Below the pieces are notes generated by a model that was given only the letters and a program-made list of their open reading frames with translations, searched no databases and was not told where the DNA came from. A stretch of DNA of 64,000 nucleotides, taken from positions 1 through 64,000 of the forward strand of contig JAZQEH010000118.1 in the NCBI GenBank assembly GCA_045538895.1. The letters are read 5' to 3'. Both the position numbers and the translations under genes were made by a program. The stretch's first letter is position 1, and the number at the start of each line of letters is the position of its first letter. This document shows positions 1 through 9,700 of the stretch, in pieces. The stretch is from UMGS902 sp045538895. Its GTDB lineage: Bacteria > Bacillota > Clostridia > Oscillospirales > CAG-272.

Positions 1-1
1 G

Positions 2-1339
2 AATGCAAAGAACATAAGCCTTTCCGGTTTCAGAAAAGGCAAGGCTCCCCGTCATCTTATTGAAAAGATTTACGGTAAGGGCGTTTTCTATGAAGAAGCA
101 ATTAATGATTGCCTCCCTACTGCTTATGAAGCTGCTGCTAAAGAATCCGGTCTTGACATTATCGGTCAGCCTGAATTTGATATTGTTACCATTGATGAAA
201 ACGGTGTAGCGATGACCGCTACCGTTACTACAAAGCCTGAAGCAAAGATTGAGGGCTATAAGGGTATTAAGGTTACCAAAGATGTTAAGAGTGTAACCGC
301 TGCTGACGTTAAAAAGGAAATCGAAACTGTGCGTGAACGCAACGGTCGTGAAGTTGACGTTACCGACCGTGCTGCAAAGAAAGACGATATTGCTAACATT
401 GACTTTGAGGGCTTTGTTGACGGTGTTGCTTTTGAAGGCGGCAAGGCTGAAGGTCACAACCTTAAGCTTGGTTCCGGTGCATTTATCCCCGGCTTTGAGG
501 AACAGATTATCGGCAAGAAGATCGGCGAAGAATTTGACGTTAATGTTGAGTTCCCTGCTGATTATCACGCTGAAGAACTCGCAGGCAAACCTGCAGTATT
601 CAAAGTAAAGCTGAACGGCCTTAAGGTTACCGAACTCCCCGCCCTTGATGATGAGTTCGCAAAAGACGTTTCTGAATTTGATACTTTCGATGAATATAAG
701 GCTGACGTTAAGGCTAAACTTGTTGCAAAGAATGAAAAAGAGGCTGACCTTTCTGTTGATGACCAGCTTTATGAAGCTTTGCTCGGTCTTCTCGTTGCAG
801 AGATTCCCGAAGTTATGTACGTAACAGAGACCGAGAACTTTGTTCGTGATTACGACAACAGACTCCGCATGCAGGGCCTTGACCTCAATGCTTTCTTCAA
901 GTACACCGGTCAGACCATTGATGACCTCCGCAAGCAGATGCGTCCTCAGGCTGAAAAGCAGGTTAAGATGCGTCTTGCACTTGAAACTATCGCTAAGCTC
1001 GAGAACCTCTCTGCTACTGAAGAAGAAATCAACGAGGAATACCAGAGAATCGCTGATAGCTATGGCATGGAAGTTGAAAAGGTTAAGGAGCTTGTTGCTA
1101 AGGAAGACCTTAATGCTGACCTCTCTGTAAAGAAGGCATTCGATCTTGTTAAGGCTAATGCTGTAATTGAAAAGAAGTCCGCAAAGAAGGCTACTGAAGC
1201 TACCGAGGAAAAGAAGCCTGCTGCTAAAAAGACAACCAAGAAGGCTGCTGATTCCGAGGAAAAGCCCGCTGCTAAGAAAACTACCACAAAGAAGACAACT
1301 ACAAAGAAGTCTACCGATAGTAAGGCAGAAGACAAATAA
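2..1339 (+). CDS. tig: trigger factor (5' end outside window)
   Basis: Ribosome-associated chaperone and peptidyl-prolyl isomerase that binds nascent chains at the exit tunnel. The frame is open from base 2, so the start lies upstream and the first ATG inside the window (212) is not the start. The visible N-terminus holds the ribosome-docking signature GFRKGKAPR. The FKBP-like PPIase domain follows (DFEGFVDGVAFEGG, then PGFEEQIIGKKIGEEF), then the helical C-terminal chaperone domain. Unusually, the last 50 or so residues are a low-complexity Lys/Ala/Thr/Glu tail (repeated KKTT, PAAKK) resembling histone H1. Codon use is strongly biased (gct, gtt, aag, ctt), as in highly expressed genes. clpP and clpX follow on the same strand, the standard tig-clpP-clpX order. 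Confidence 0.97.
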   Translation, partial: NAKNISLSGFRKGKAPRHLIEKIYGKGVFYEEAINDCLPTAYEAAAKESGLDIIGQPEFDIVTIDENGVAMTATVTTKPEAKIEGYKGIKVTKDVKSVTAADVKKEIETVRERNGREVDVTDRAAKKDDIANIDFEGFVDGVAFEGGKAEGHNLKLGSGAFIPGFEEQIIGKKIGEEFDVNVEFPADYHAEELAGKPAVFKVKLNGLKVTELPALDDEFAKDVSEFDTFDEYKADVKAKLVAKNEKEADLSVDDQLYEALLGLLVAEIPEVMYVTETENFVRDYDNRLRMQGLDLNAFFKYTGQTIDDLRKQMRPQAEKQVKMRLALETIAKLENLSATEEEINEEYQRIADSYGMEVEKVKELVAKEDLNADLSVKKAFDLVKANAVIEKKSAKKATEATEEKKPAAKKTTKKAADSEEKPAAKKTTTKKTTTKKSTDSKAEDK

Positions 1340-1349
1340 ACAAATTTAC

Positions 1350-1377
1350 GGCGGGTACATTACGTTACCCGCCTTAT
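1350..1377 (+). terminator. hairpin between tig and clpP
   Basis: An 8-bp perfect stem GGCGGGTA/TACCCGCC (1350-1357 with 1366-1373) and an 8-base loop are followed by TTATTATT. The T-run is interrupted, so it is either a partial terminator that lowers clpP readthrough or an mRNA 3'-end stabiliser. No clear separate clpP promoter is seen after it. Confidence 0.5.
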
Positions 1378-1405
1378 TATTCTAACTAAAAAGGAGATTT
1401 GTATT

Positions 1406-1990
1406 ATGGCACTTGTACCTATGGTTGTAGAACAAACTAACCGCGGTGAGCGTTCTTATGATATCTATTCAAGATTGCTCAATGACAGAATTATTATGCT
1501 TACTGATGAAATCAATGACACTACCGCTTCTTTGGTGGTAGCTCAGCTTCTTTATCTTGAAGCTCAGGATCCCGATAAAGATATTTCTCTTTACATCAAC
1601 AGCCCCGGCGGTTCTGTTTCTGCAGGCTTTGCAATTTATGACACTATGAATTTCATTAAATGCGATGTTTCCACTATTTGTATGGGCATGGCAGCATCTA
1701 TGGGTGCTTTCCTTCTTTCTGCAGGTGCTAAGGGCAAGCGTCTTGCTCTTCCCAATAGCGTAATAATGATTCACCAGCCTCTTGGCGGTGCTCGTGGTCA
1801 GGCAAGCGACATTAAGATTCATGCAGAACATATTTTGAAAACCAGAGCAAAGCTTAATGATATTCTTGCAAAGAATACAGGCAAGCCTATCGAAGTTATC
1901 GAGCGTGATACTGACCGTGATAATTTCATGGATGCTGATGAAGCATGTGCATACGGTCTTGTTGATAAAGTAATTGCCGAAAGACCTTAA
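1406..1990 (+). CDS. clpP: ATP-dependent Clp protease proteolytic subunit ClpP
   Basis: Serine peptidase that forms the tetradecameric chamber of ClpXP and ClpCP. At 194 residues it is full length. The catalytic triad is Ser98 (in GMAASMGAF), His123 (MIHQPLGG) and Asp172 (DTDRDNFMD). The start has a strong Shine-Dalgarno AAAGGAGAT 7 bases before ATG. clpX begins 9 bases after its stop. No CtsR-type heptad repeat is visible upstream, unlike the ctsR operon further along this window, so expression here probably follows tig. Confidence 0.98.
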   Translation: MALVPMVVEQTNRGERSYDIYSRLLNDRIIMLTDEINDTTASLVVAQLLYLEAQDPDKDISLYINSPGGSVSAGFAIYDTMNFIKCDVSTICMGMAASMGAFLLSAGAKGKRLALPNSVIMIHQPLGGARGQASDIKIHAEHILKTRAKLNDILAKNTGKPIEVIERDTDRDNFMDADEACAYGLVDKVIAERP

Positions 1991-1999
1991 AGGAGATTT

Positions 2000-3256
2000 A
2001 TGTCAACTAACAATAACGAAACAGGGCTTCGTTGTTCTTTCTGTGGCAGAGGCGAAAATGAAGTAGAATTGCTTATTCCTGCGGCAAAGCACGGTGCAGC
2101 CATTTGCAGCGATTGTATAACTACTTGTGCAAATTTCTTAGAAGAGTTTGCTCCCGAAGAACAGATAAACGATGAGTCTGCTGATCTTTTAAAGATTAAC
2201 GAATTGCCTAAGCCTACTGAGATCAAAGCAATTCTTGACGAATATGTTATCGGCCAGGACGAAGCAAAGCGTGTTCTCTCCGTAGCGGTGTACAATCATT
2301 ATAAGCGATTGATTTACCGTGAAGAAATGGGCAACGATGATGTTGAAATTCAAAAAAGCAATGTTCTTTTGCTTGGACCTACCGGTGTAGGCAAGACATT
2401 CCTTGCACAAACGCTTGCAAAAGCGTTAAAGGTTCCCTTTGCTATCGCTGATGCGACTACTCTTACAGAAGCGGGCTATGTTGGCGAAGACGTTGAGAAC
2501 ATTCTTTTGAGATTGATTCAGGCTGCTGATTTTAATATCGAAAAAGCCGAAAAAGGCATTATATATATTGATGAAATCGATAAGATTTCACGCAAAGGCG
2601 AAAACCGTTCTATTACAAGAGACGTTTCCGGCGAAGGCGTTCAGCAGGCACTTTTGAAAATACTTGAAGGAACAGTTGCCAATGTTCCTCCACAGGGTGG
2701 ACGTAAGCATCCTAATCAGGATTTTATTCAGATTCATACCGAGAATATACTTTTCATTTGCGGCGGTGCTTTTGACGGTCTTGATAAGATTATCGAACAA
2801 CGTAAAGGCAAGCAAGTGATTGGCTTCGGAGGAAACGTTCAGAAGAAGCAGGAGAAAATAGACTGCGGAATCTATAAGGACGTTAATTCTCACGACATTG
2901 TAAAATACGGACTTATTCCCGAACTTGTCGGTCGTTTGCCGGTTATTGTTGCACTTGAAAGTCTTGATGAAGATGCACTTGTCAAGATTCTTCGTGAGCC
3001 TAAAAATGCAATAATAAAGCAATATGTAAAACTTATCGGTCTTGACGGCATTGAGCTTGAATTTGGCGAGGGTGCGTGCGAAGCGGTTGCTAAACTTGCG
3101 ATTGAACGCAATATAGGTGCCCGCGGACTTCGTTCTATAATGGAAAGCTTCATGACTCCCATTATGTATGAAATTCCCTCAAAAGCCGGACTTAAAAAAG
3201 TTATAATTACAAAAGAACTTGTTAACGGCACCGGTGATGCAATTTATGAAATGTAA
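2000..3256 (+). CDS. clpX: ATP-dependent Clp protease ATP-binding subunit ClpX
   Basis: AAA+ unfoldase that feeds substrates to ClpP. Visible features in the 418 residues are the N-terminal C4 zinc-binding domain (Cys12, Cys15, Cys36, Cys39), Walker A GPTGVGKT (126-133), Walker B IIYIDEID (187-194) and the ClpP-docking IGF loop (274-276). The Shine-Dalgarno AAAGGAG sits just before the ATG. A bidirectional terminator ends the transcript right after the stop codon. Confidence 0.98.
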   Translation: MSTNNNETGLRCSFCGRGENEVELLIPAAKHGAAICSDCITTCANFLEEFAPEEQINDESADLLKINELPKPTEIKAILDEYVIGQDEAKRVLSVAVYNHYKRLIYREEMGNDDVEIQKSNVLLLGPTGVGKTFLAQTLAKALKVPFAIADATTLTEAGYVGEDVENILLRLIQAADFNIEKAEKGIIYIDEIDKISRKGENRSITRDVSGEGVQQALLKILEGTVANVPPQGGRKHPNQDFIQIHTENILFICGGAFDGLDKIIEQRKGKQVIGFGGNVQKKQEKIDCGIYKDVNSHDIVKYGLIPELVGRLPVIVALESLDEDALVKILREPKNAIIKQYVKLIGLDGIELEFGEGACEAVAKLAIERNIGARGLRSIMESFMTPIMYEIPSKAGLKKVIITKELVNGTGDAIYEM

Positions 3257-3294
3257 AAATAAAAACTCCCTTTTTAAGGGAGTTTTTATTTTGT
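3257..3294. terminator. bidirectional terminator clpX / hpr-like
   Basis: Perfect 14-bp stem (3257-3270 with 3278-3291) built on AAAACTCCC/GGGAGTTTT with a 7-base loop, A-rich on one side and T-rich on the other. It can serve both clpX (plus) and the convergent HPr-like gene (minus). Confidence 0.9.
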
Positions 3295-3304
3295 GATTTA
3301 AACG

Positions 3305-3535
3305 TTACGCAACAACAAAATCAGCAAGTGCACTCTTGAGTTCGTCGGCATTGTCTGTGTGAGCGGTAACAAGAATCTTATCCATAAGATCAAGGCTGAA
3401 AATGCCCATAATGGATTTAGCATCAACTACGTATCTTCCTGAAGAAAGGTCGATATCATAATCCTGTCTTGTTACTATTTCAACAAATTTGCGAATGTCT
3501 TCAATTTTCGAAAGTTTAATGTAAAAATTATTCAT
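3305..3535 (-). CDS. HPr-fold protein lacking the catalytic histidine
   Basis: A 76-residue protein of the HPr/PTS phosphocarrier fold. The C-terminal half carries the Ser-phosphorylation motif (KSIMGIFSLDL, Ser41 equivalent to HPr Ser46) and the usual ending helix. The active-site His15 region (GIHARPA in HPr) is absent: the equivalent stretch is SKIEDIRKFVEIV and the whole protein contains only one His, near the C-terminus. It therefore cannot act as an EI/EII phosphocarrier. A Crh-like regulatory role is an inference. Single gene with its own consensus promoter. The Shine-Dalgarno AAAGGAGAAAAGA precedes the ATG. Confidence 0.85.
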   Translation of the reverse strand: MNNFYIKLSKIEDIRKFVEIVTRQDYDIDLSSGRYVVDAKSIMGIFSLDLMDKILVTAHTDNADELKSALADFVVA

Positions 3536-3570
3536 TTCTTTTCTCCTTTAAAAAGTTATTTTACAACTAA

Positions 3571-3599
3571 ATTATAAATGAAAGAATTTGCGATGTCAA
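3571..3599 (-). promoter_or_regulatory. sigma-A promoter of the HPr-like gene
   Basis: Minus strand TTGACA (3594-3599), 17-base spacer, TATAAT (3571-3576): a perfect consensus. The -35 box overlaps the last codons of the upstream penicillin-binding protein gene, so the HPr-like gene is transcribed independently and strongly. Confidence 0.9.
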
Positions 3600-6244
3600 C
3601 CCTCATATTCGGTATTTTCCGAGCCCGATGGAGGTATAGTATCATCTGTAGCAGCAGTAGTTGCCGGAGGATTGAATCTTGAAAAATCATAGTTTTCGTA
3701 ACTGAAACGGTTGAATTGATTCTCAACGTCTGATGAACCTACGTATGTTCCCTCGGGGATTGAATTGATAAAGAACGGAACACCCCACCAACCGCCGGGA
3801 CGCACATTGTACGGCAGATCACGGTAAACATACTGAGCATCTACAACAGTAATCTGATATGGGAATGAGCGTGTATTCTCACGAATAAGACCTACAGGAT
3901 AGGTATTCTTTGAATACTCGTGTGCTACTGCCTTTGTAGAACTGTCATAATCGACAATAACATGAGTACGGCATGCAGTAACCGGTTTTGTGCTTCTTGT
4001 AAAGTATCCCTTTTCGATACGGTTGTTACGTGGATCCAAGGAACATGCCGAAGCCGGCTTATCGCCGGAGTCGATGCAAAACTCACATTCGATAATGTCA
4101 GACGGTTTGTTATCATCAAACGTTTTCAAAACAATGTTGTCTTCTTCGCTTGCTTTTGCTTCTTCAATAATATTTGCATGAAGCTTTGTCATAACCAGAT
4201 CAAATAGAGTAACCGAAGGATTTGAAACGTTATTACCGATTGATTTTGGATATGAGTAGCCGTACCATGTAGCACCAACATAATATGGTGTATAACCTAC
4301 AAACCAACGGTCGTAGTCATTACCGGCAGTACCTGTTTTGCCTGCAACGTCAACTTCTTTTCTGAGCGAAACACGTCTTGCGGTACCTTCAGTTGCATTG
4401 ACAACGTTATACATCATTTTTGTCATTATATATGCGGTCTGCTCACTGAAAACAATGCTCTGCTGCTCTTTCTTGCTTACACCGTTTTCATTTGAAAGAA
4501 TTACATTTCCTTCACTGTCCTCAACTCTTAAGTAAGAATTGCATCGTGAGAATTTGCCGCTGTTTGCAAATGCAGTATATGCAGCAGCCATATCTCTGAC
4601 AGTAACACCGTAATTCAACTGACCAAGCGCAAGTGCGGCAAGACCTTTATCAGTATATCCAAGCCCGTCCGAGGTTTCAGCATATTCAATTAAGTAATCA
4701 AAACCAAGTTTCTTGGTAAGATAGTCAAACGAAACGTCAATAGAAAGGTCTTGCAATACCTTCATTGCAACTGTATTAACAGAACGTTCAACAGCACTGT
4801 TTATGGTTGTAAGTCCTCTATAGGTATCGGGGAGATTTTTGGGATACGGCGTCTTATTGTTAAACATAACCGGTGTATCATCGTAAACCGAGCCATATGT
4901 GATAATTCCCTCTTCAAGTGCAGGAGCGTATACAGACAACGGCTTTATAGATGAACCGGGAGCTCGCTTGGTCATCGTTGCATAATTCAAAATAAGATTG
5001 CCGCGTTTTTCGCCGCGTCCACCGATTACGCCAAGCAAGTCACCGGTATAGGGATCGACTACAGCCATTGCTGCTTCCGCAGGTATACCGCCTGTGTTTT
5101 CCGGGAAGCTTGCTTCATCTTCAAACACTTCTTCCATCGCTTCTTGAACGTCGGGGTCAATATTTGCAATAATGCTAAGACCGCCTGAATTAATCAGGTT
5201 ACTTGCAACCTGACTCGAGAGTCCGTATTGTTCCATTAAGTCATTGCGAACGTCAACGATAACCGTGTCGATATACCAGGAGTTAACCTTATCTGTATCA
5301 ATAACCTTGTGTTTGTCGTCCTTGTTAGACCGCAGAACAAGCTCCTCGTTTATTGCCGCATTGTATTCTTCTTCGCTGATCAGCTTCTGGTCGCACATTT
5401 CATAAAGAACGTCGTTGCGACGCTTTTTGTTGTGTTCTGGATTTTGAATGGGGTCAAATTTGGTAGGATATTTAGTGATTGATGCAAGTGCAGCACATTC
5501 AACCAGTGTAAGATCCTTGAGTTCTTTGCCAAAATAAGTTTCGGCTGCTGCTCTGACGCCAATGCAGTTTTGCGAAAGAGGAACAATGTTCAGGTACAAT
5601 TCCAGAATCTGGTCCTTTTCCATTGTCTTTTCAAGGTTAAGTGCACGGAGAATTTCTTCAACCTTACGCTGAATGGTGGCTTCATTGTCGCCGGTAACAT
5701 TCTTTATAAGCTGCTGCGTAATGGTAGAGCCGCCGTATGAGGATTCGTCAAATCCAATAAAAAAGTTAAGGACAGCACCGGCAGTTCTACGCCAGTCAAC
5801 ACCGTCATGTGTCCTGAAACGCTTGTCCTCGATAGCGATAAAAGCGTTTTCAAGGTTATCCGGAATATCGTCAATAGATGCCCAAAGGCTATTCTCTGTT
5901 CCGTAAATCTTTTTCAGAACGACAAGCTCTGCATCAGAATCGCGGTTCTGGCGGGCTTCGGCATCCTCATAATCATAGTAATATATGGTAGTTGTTTGCT
6001 CAGTTGTAGAAGTGTAGAAAAGCATTTGATCTACAGTCGGGTCTATATTTTCACTGACATAGATGGCAAATGCACAACCAACAATTATTCCTGCGATAAG
6101 GCAAACAAGTAATACGGTCATGAGAGCACAAAGAAAATAGCCGATGCCTTTACCTGCAATTCTAAAGCCTTTGGCAACTGAGGGCTTACTGCGCTTAAAG
6201 TTGTCGATTTTTAATTGTTTAAAAGATTCTTTTTTATTTTTCAC
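3596..6244 (-). CDS. class A penicillin-binding protein (PBP1A type)
   Basis: Bifunctional peptidoglycan glycosyltransferase/transpeptidase, 882 residues, anchored by one N-terminal membrane segment (about residues 34-63). The GT51 domain shows the catalytic Glu139 in EDKRFRTHDG and GGSTITQQL (171-179). The transpeptidase domain has the three active-site motifs SSIK (Ser431, Lys434), SVN (488-490) and KTGT (636-639). An extra C-terminal region of some 200 residues with four Cys ends in a low-complexity Pro/Thr/Ser tail. It acts on the outer face of the membrane in cell-wall synthesis. It stands alone, divergent from the BofC-like gene. Confidence 0.95.
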   Translation of the reverse strand: MKNKKESFKQLKIDNFKRSKPSVAKGFRIAGKGIGYFLCALMTVLLVCLIAGIIVGCAFAIYVSENIDPTVDQMLFYTSTTEQTTTIYYYDYEDAEARQNRDSDAELVVLKKIYGTENSLWASIDDIPDNLENAFIAIEDKRFRTHDGVDWRRTAGAVLNFFIGFDESSYGGSTITQQLIKNVTGDNEATIQRKVEEILRALNLEKTMEKDQILELYLNIVPLSQNCIGVRAAAETYFGKELKDLTLVECAALASITKYPTKFDPIQNPEHNKKRRNDVLYEMCDQKLISEEEYNAAINEELVLRSNKDDKHKVIDTDKVNSWYIDTVIVDVRNDLMEQYGLSSQVASNLINSGGLSIIANIDPDVQEAMEEVFEDEASFPENTGGIPAEAAMAVVDPYTGDLLGVIGGRGEKRGNLILNYATMTKRAPGSSIKPLSVYAPALEEGIITYGSVYDDTPVMFNNKTPYPKNLPDTYRGLTTINSAVERSVNTVAMKVLQDLSIDVSFDYLTKKLGFDYLIEYAETSDGLGYTDKGLAALALGQLNYGVTVRDMAAAYTAFANSGKFSRCNSYLRVEDSEGNVILSNENGVSKKEQQSIVFSEQTAYIMTKMMYNVVNATEGTARRVSLRKEVDVAGKTGTAGNDYDRWFVGYTPYYVGATWYGYSYPKSIGNNVSNPSVTLFDLVMTKLHANIIEEAKASEEDNIVLKTFDDNKPSDIIECEFCIDSGDKPASACSLDPRNNRIEKGYFTRSTKPVTACRTHVIVDYDSSTKAVAHEYSKNTYPVGLIRENTRSFPYQITVVDAQYVYRDLPYNVRPGGWWGVPFFINSIPEGTYVGSSDVENQFNRFSYENYDFSRFNPPATTAATDDTIPPSGSENTEYEG

Positions 6245-6337
6245 GCTAAAACCTCTTTTAAATTTTGCAACGCGATAAAGTATAGTTCACCACGGAATGC
6301 AAATAATATTCACAATAAAGCATAAGGAAATTGTAAA

Positions 6338-6721
6338 ATGAAAATCAAACTTCCAAGTAAAAAGAATACACTTTACGGCATATGTGCCGTAGTTATGATA
6401 GTTTTATTTGTTGCAATTTGCATTAATACAAATCTGACGAACAAACTGACAAAACAGATTGAAGCAAAGCAAGTGCTGTCAAGCGAAGAAAACAGTATAC
6501 GTCCACTTTCTATTCCCAAACTTCCAAGCGAGGTGCTATACCGACTTTATGAATGTGGCGGTAAAATAGGTATATACGATGCAAAGACCGACATTCTTAT
6601 TGATATAATAGATGTTCTCGCATCTACACTGCCTGTGTCGGACAGAAAAGCGTTAAAAAAAGGAATAGAAATATATACCTTTGCTGACCTTGCTAAAATT
6701 ATTGATGATTTTACGTCCTGA
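6338..6721 (+). CDS. single-pass membrane protein, BofC C-terminal-domain-like
   Basis: A 127-residue protein with one N-terminal membrane segment (about 13-30) and an extracytoplasmic C-terminal domain (YRLYECGGKIGIYDAKTD, then IIDVLASTLPVSDRKALKKG). This pattern resembles the small BofC_C-type domain found in many clostridial membrane proteins of unknown role (recognised from memory of the family; a profile search would be decisive). BofC in Bacillus is a forespore regulator of SpoIVB, but this protein lacks the BofC N-terminal domain, so that role should not be transferred. Its stop codon directly abuts the stop of dnaE on the other strand. Confidence 0.6.
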   Translation: MKIKLPSKKNTLYGICAVVMIVLFVAICINTNLTNKLTKQIEAKQVLSSEENSIRPLSIPKLPSEVLYRLYECGGKIGIYDAKTDILIDIIDVLASTLPVSDRKALKKGIEIYTFADLAKIIDDFTS

Positions 6722-9700
6722 TTATTTTACAACAACATTATCTTTACCCAGCAACGAGATAAGTGAATGTAAAAGCGTATCGGAAAGCTTCGCTTTGTAG
6801 CCGATTGCTTTTACATATTTCTTTTTACTTATGTCATAAAGCACAACCTCGGCTCCGTTTTTGCCGTTTCCAATGAGCGCGAGTGCTCTTGTTACATCAG
6901 TGGAGTCGATAGACGCAACTCTTAAGAAAAGAGTCTGCGGTTTTTCTTCTACAAAATTTTCATTGGGTATAAGTGGTATGCATTGGTTCAGCAAAACTTT
7001 AGGCGGTTCATCATCCTTAAGTGAGATTGTACCGTTTATGCTTACGGTGCTTTCAGTAATAAGAAGCGGAGAAAAAAGTTCAAATTGTTTAGCAAAAACA
7101 ACGGTTTCGATTTCACCGGTCTTATCTTCGATAGTTATAAAAGCCATATTATCGCCGTTGCGAGTGGTTTTTACGGTTCGCTTAGTAACAATTCCGCACA
7201 AAGTAACAGCTTGCTTATCTCTGAATCTCCCCTTCTCTTCGTCATTTTCAAAAGAAGAAAGAATTTCGGAGATGTTTGTAGCTTTTAAGGCGGCGGTATG
7301 ATTGCTGAAATCGTTTAAAATATGACCTGAAAAGTACATGCCCGAGCATTCTTTTTCAAGCATCAATTTTTCTCTTAAGGAAAATTCAGGAATATCGGGA
7401 TAGTTGAATTTAACCTGTGCTGTATTTGTAGCATCTCCTAGCATCGAGAAAAAATCAATCTGTCCGTCAAGCTCAAATCTTTTTTTACTCTGAGCATCTT
7501 CTATGATTTTTTCATAGGTAGCAAGAAGCTGACTGCGATAAACACCAAGGCTGTCAAAAGCACCGCTTTTGATTAACGATTCCACCTGCCGCTTGTTTAA
7601 ATCGTAACCGCCCATACGGGTAATGAAATCCTCAAATGATTTAAACGGACCGTTAATAGAGCGGTCGGAAACAATCTGATCAACAAAGAGTTTTCCGACA
7701 CCTTTTAGTGCAAGCAGTCCAAAACGGATAGCACCGTTAAAAGTACCGAAAGTAGAAATACTTTCGTTTATATCAGGTGGTAGAACTTCAATATTGGCTT
7801 TAGTACATTCTCCGATATACTCGGCTGTTTTGCCGAAGTCGCCAAGTACGCTTGTTAAAAGTGCTGCCATATACTCTGCCATGAAATGAGCTTTAAGATA
7901 CGCAGTCTGATACGTTACAACTGCATAAGATGCCGCATGGCTCTTGTTGAAAGCGTAACTTGCAAAACTTGCCATATCATCAAAAAGCTCTTTTGCATCA
8001 CTTTCGCTCATGCCACGTGATGTAGCTCCTGAAATGAATGCAACACGTTCGGCCTCCATTACCGAGGCTTTTTTCTTTGACATTGCACGGCGAACGATAT
8101 CTGCCTTTCCAAGAGTGTATCCTGCAATTTCACAGAAAATCTGCATTACCTGTTCTTGGTATACGATGCAACCGTAGGTTTTTGAAAGGATTCTTTCGAG
8201 TACATGGTGCTTATACTCTGTTTTTTGCCTTCCATGCCTACGTTCAATATACATTGGTATAGAATCCATGGGACCCGGTCGGTAGAGAGCGATAGCGGCA
8301 ATTACATCGTCGATAGTTTCAGGACAAAGCTCGGTTAAAACCTGACGCATGCCTTTGGATTCAAGCTGGAAAACACCACCGGTCTGCCCTGCCGAAATCA
8401 AAGAAAAGGTTTTTTTGTCATCAAAAGGGATTCTGTAAATATCAAAGTCCGGAAAACGTTTTTTTATAAGTTTATTTGCTTCGGAAATGATGGTAAGGTA
8501 TCTTAAACCAAGAAAATCAAACTTAACAAGACCGAGTTCGGCAACAGTATCCATATCAAACTGTGTAACCGTAGTGTCACCGTTTGCCGCAAGCGGTACG
8601 TATGAAGAAACCTCTTTATCCGTTATAACAACTCCTGCTGCGTGAGTCGAAGCATGCCTTGGCATGCCTTCGAGTGCTCTTGCGGTGTCAATAAGCCTTG
8701 CTATATTTGCATCTGTTTCATATAAATCTTTAAGTTCTTTGCGACGTAGTGCATCAGAAATCGTTACACCCATTTCACGTGGAATAAGGTTTGCAACTCT
8801 GTCCACCTCGGAATAACTCATGCCTATTGCTCTGCCGACATCACGTATTGCGGCACGTGCAGCCATTGTACCGAAAGTTACAATTTGTGCAACGTGGTCT
8901 GCACCGTAACGCTCGGAAACATATTTAATAACTGCATCTCGGTGTTCATCGCAAAAATCAACGTCAATATCCGGCATGCTGATTCTTTCAGGGTTGAGGA
9001 AACGCTCGAACAAAAGGTCGAATTTAAGCGAATCAACATCAGTTATGCCAATAAGATAGTTAACAAGACTTCCCGCCCCCGAGCCTCTGCCGGGACCTAC
9101 TGCGATACCGTGTTCTTTGGCAAAGGTAACGTAGTCACGAACTATCAGTATATAGTCGGTAAAGCCCATTTTATCAATTACGGAAAGTTCGTATTCCGCA
9201 CGGGCAATGTATTCTTCTTCAGAATGTTCTTCAAAGGTTATATAGCCTTTTTGGTATTTTTCTTCAAGACCGTTAAAAACAAAGTTTCGTAATAACTCGG
9301 CTGGATTTTTGTTTTCGATTGCGGAAATCTTTGGTAAATACAGATTGCCGAATTCAAAATCGAAATTGCACATGTCAGCAATTTTAGCGGTATTTTCTAA
9401 AGCAGATGGAATATCGGAAAACAGTTTTTCCATTTCGGCGGTGCTTTTGTAATAAAACTCGTTGGTTTCAAATCCAATCGGTTTGCCGTCTGCAAGCGTA
9501 TTCCCCGTTTGAATACACATCATTACTGCCTGATATTCACTGTCAAGCTTACGCAAATAATGAACATCGTTCGTGGCAACAAGTGGTATATTCATTTCTT
9601 GCGCCATTTTAATAAGTTCGGAATTTACCTCTTTTTGCTCCGGAATACCGTGATTCTGGAGTTCAAGATAAAAACTATCTTTACCGAAAATATCAAGCAG

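Noticed and set aside
1469..1831. Minus-strand open frame of 120 codons inside clpP
   Set aside because: Overlaps the catalytic residues of clpP; composition is that of an antisense shadow (Cys/His-rich, no motifs).
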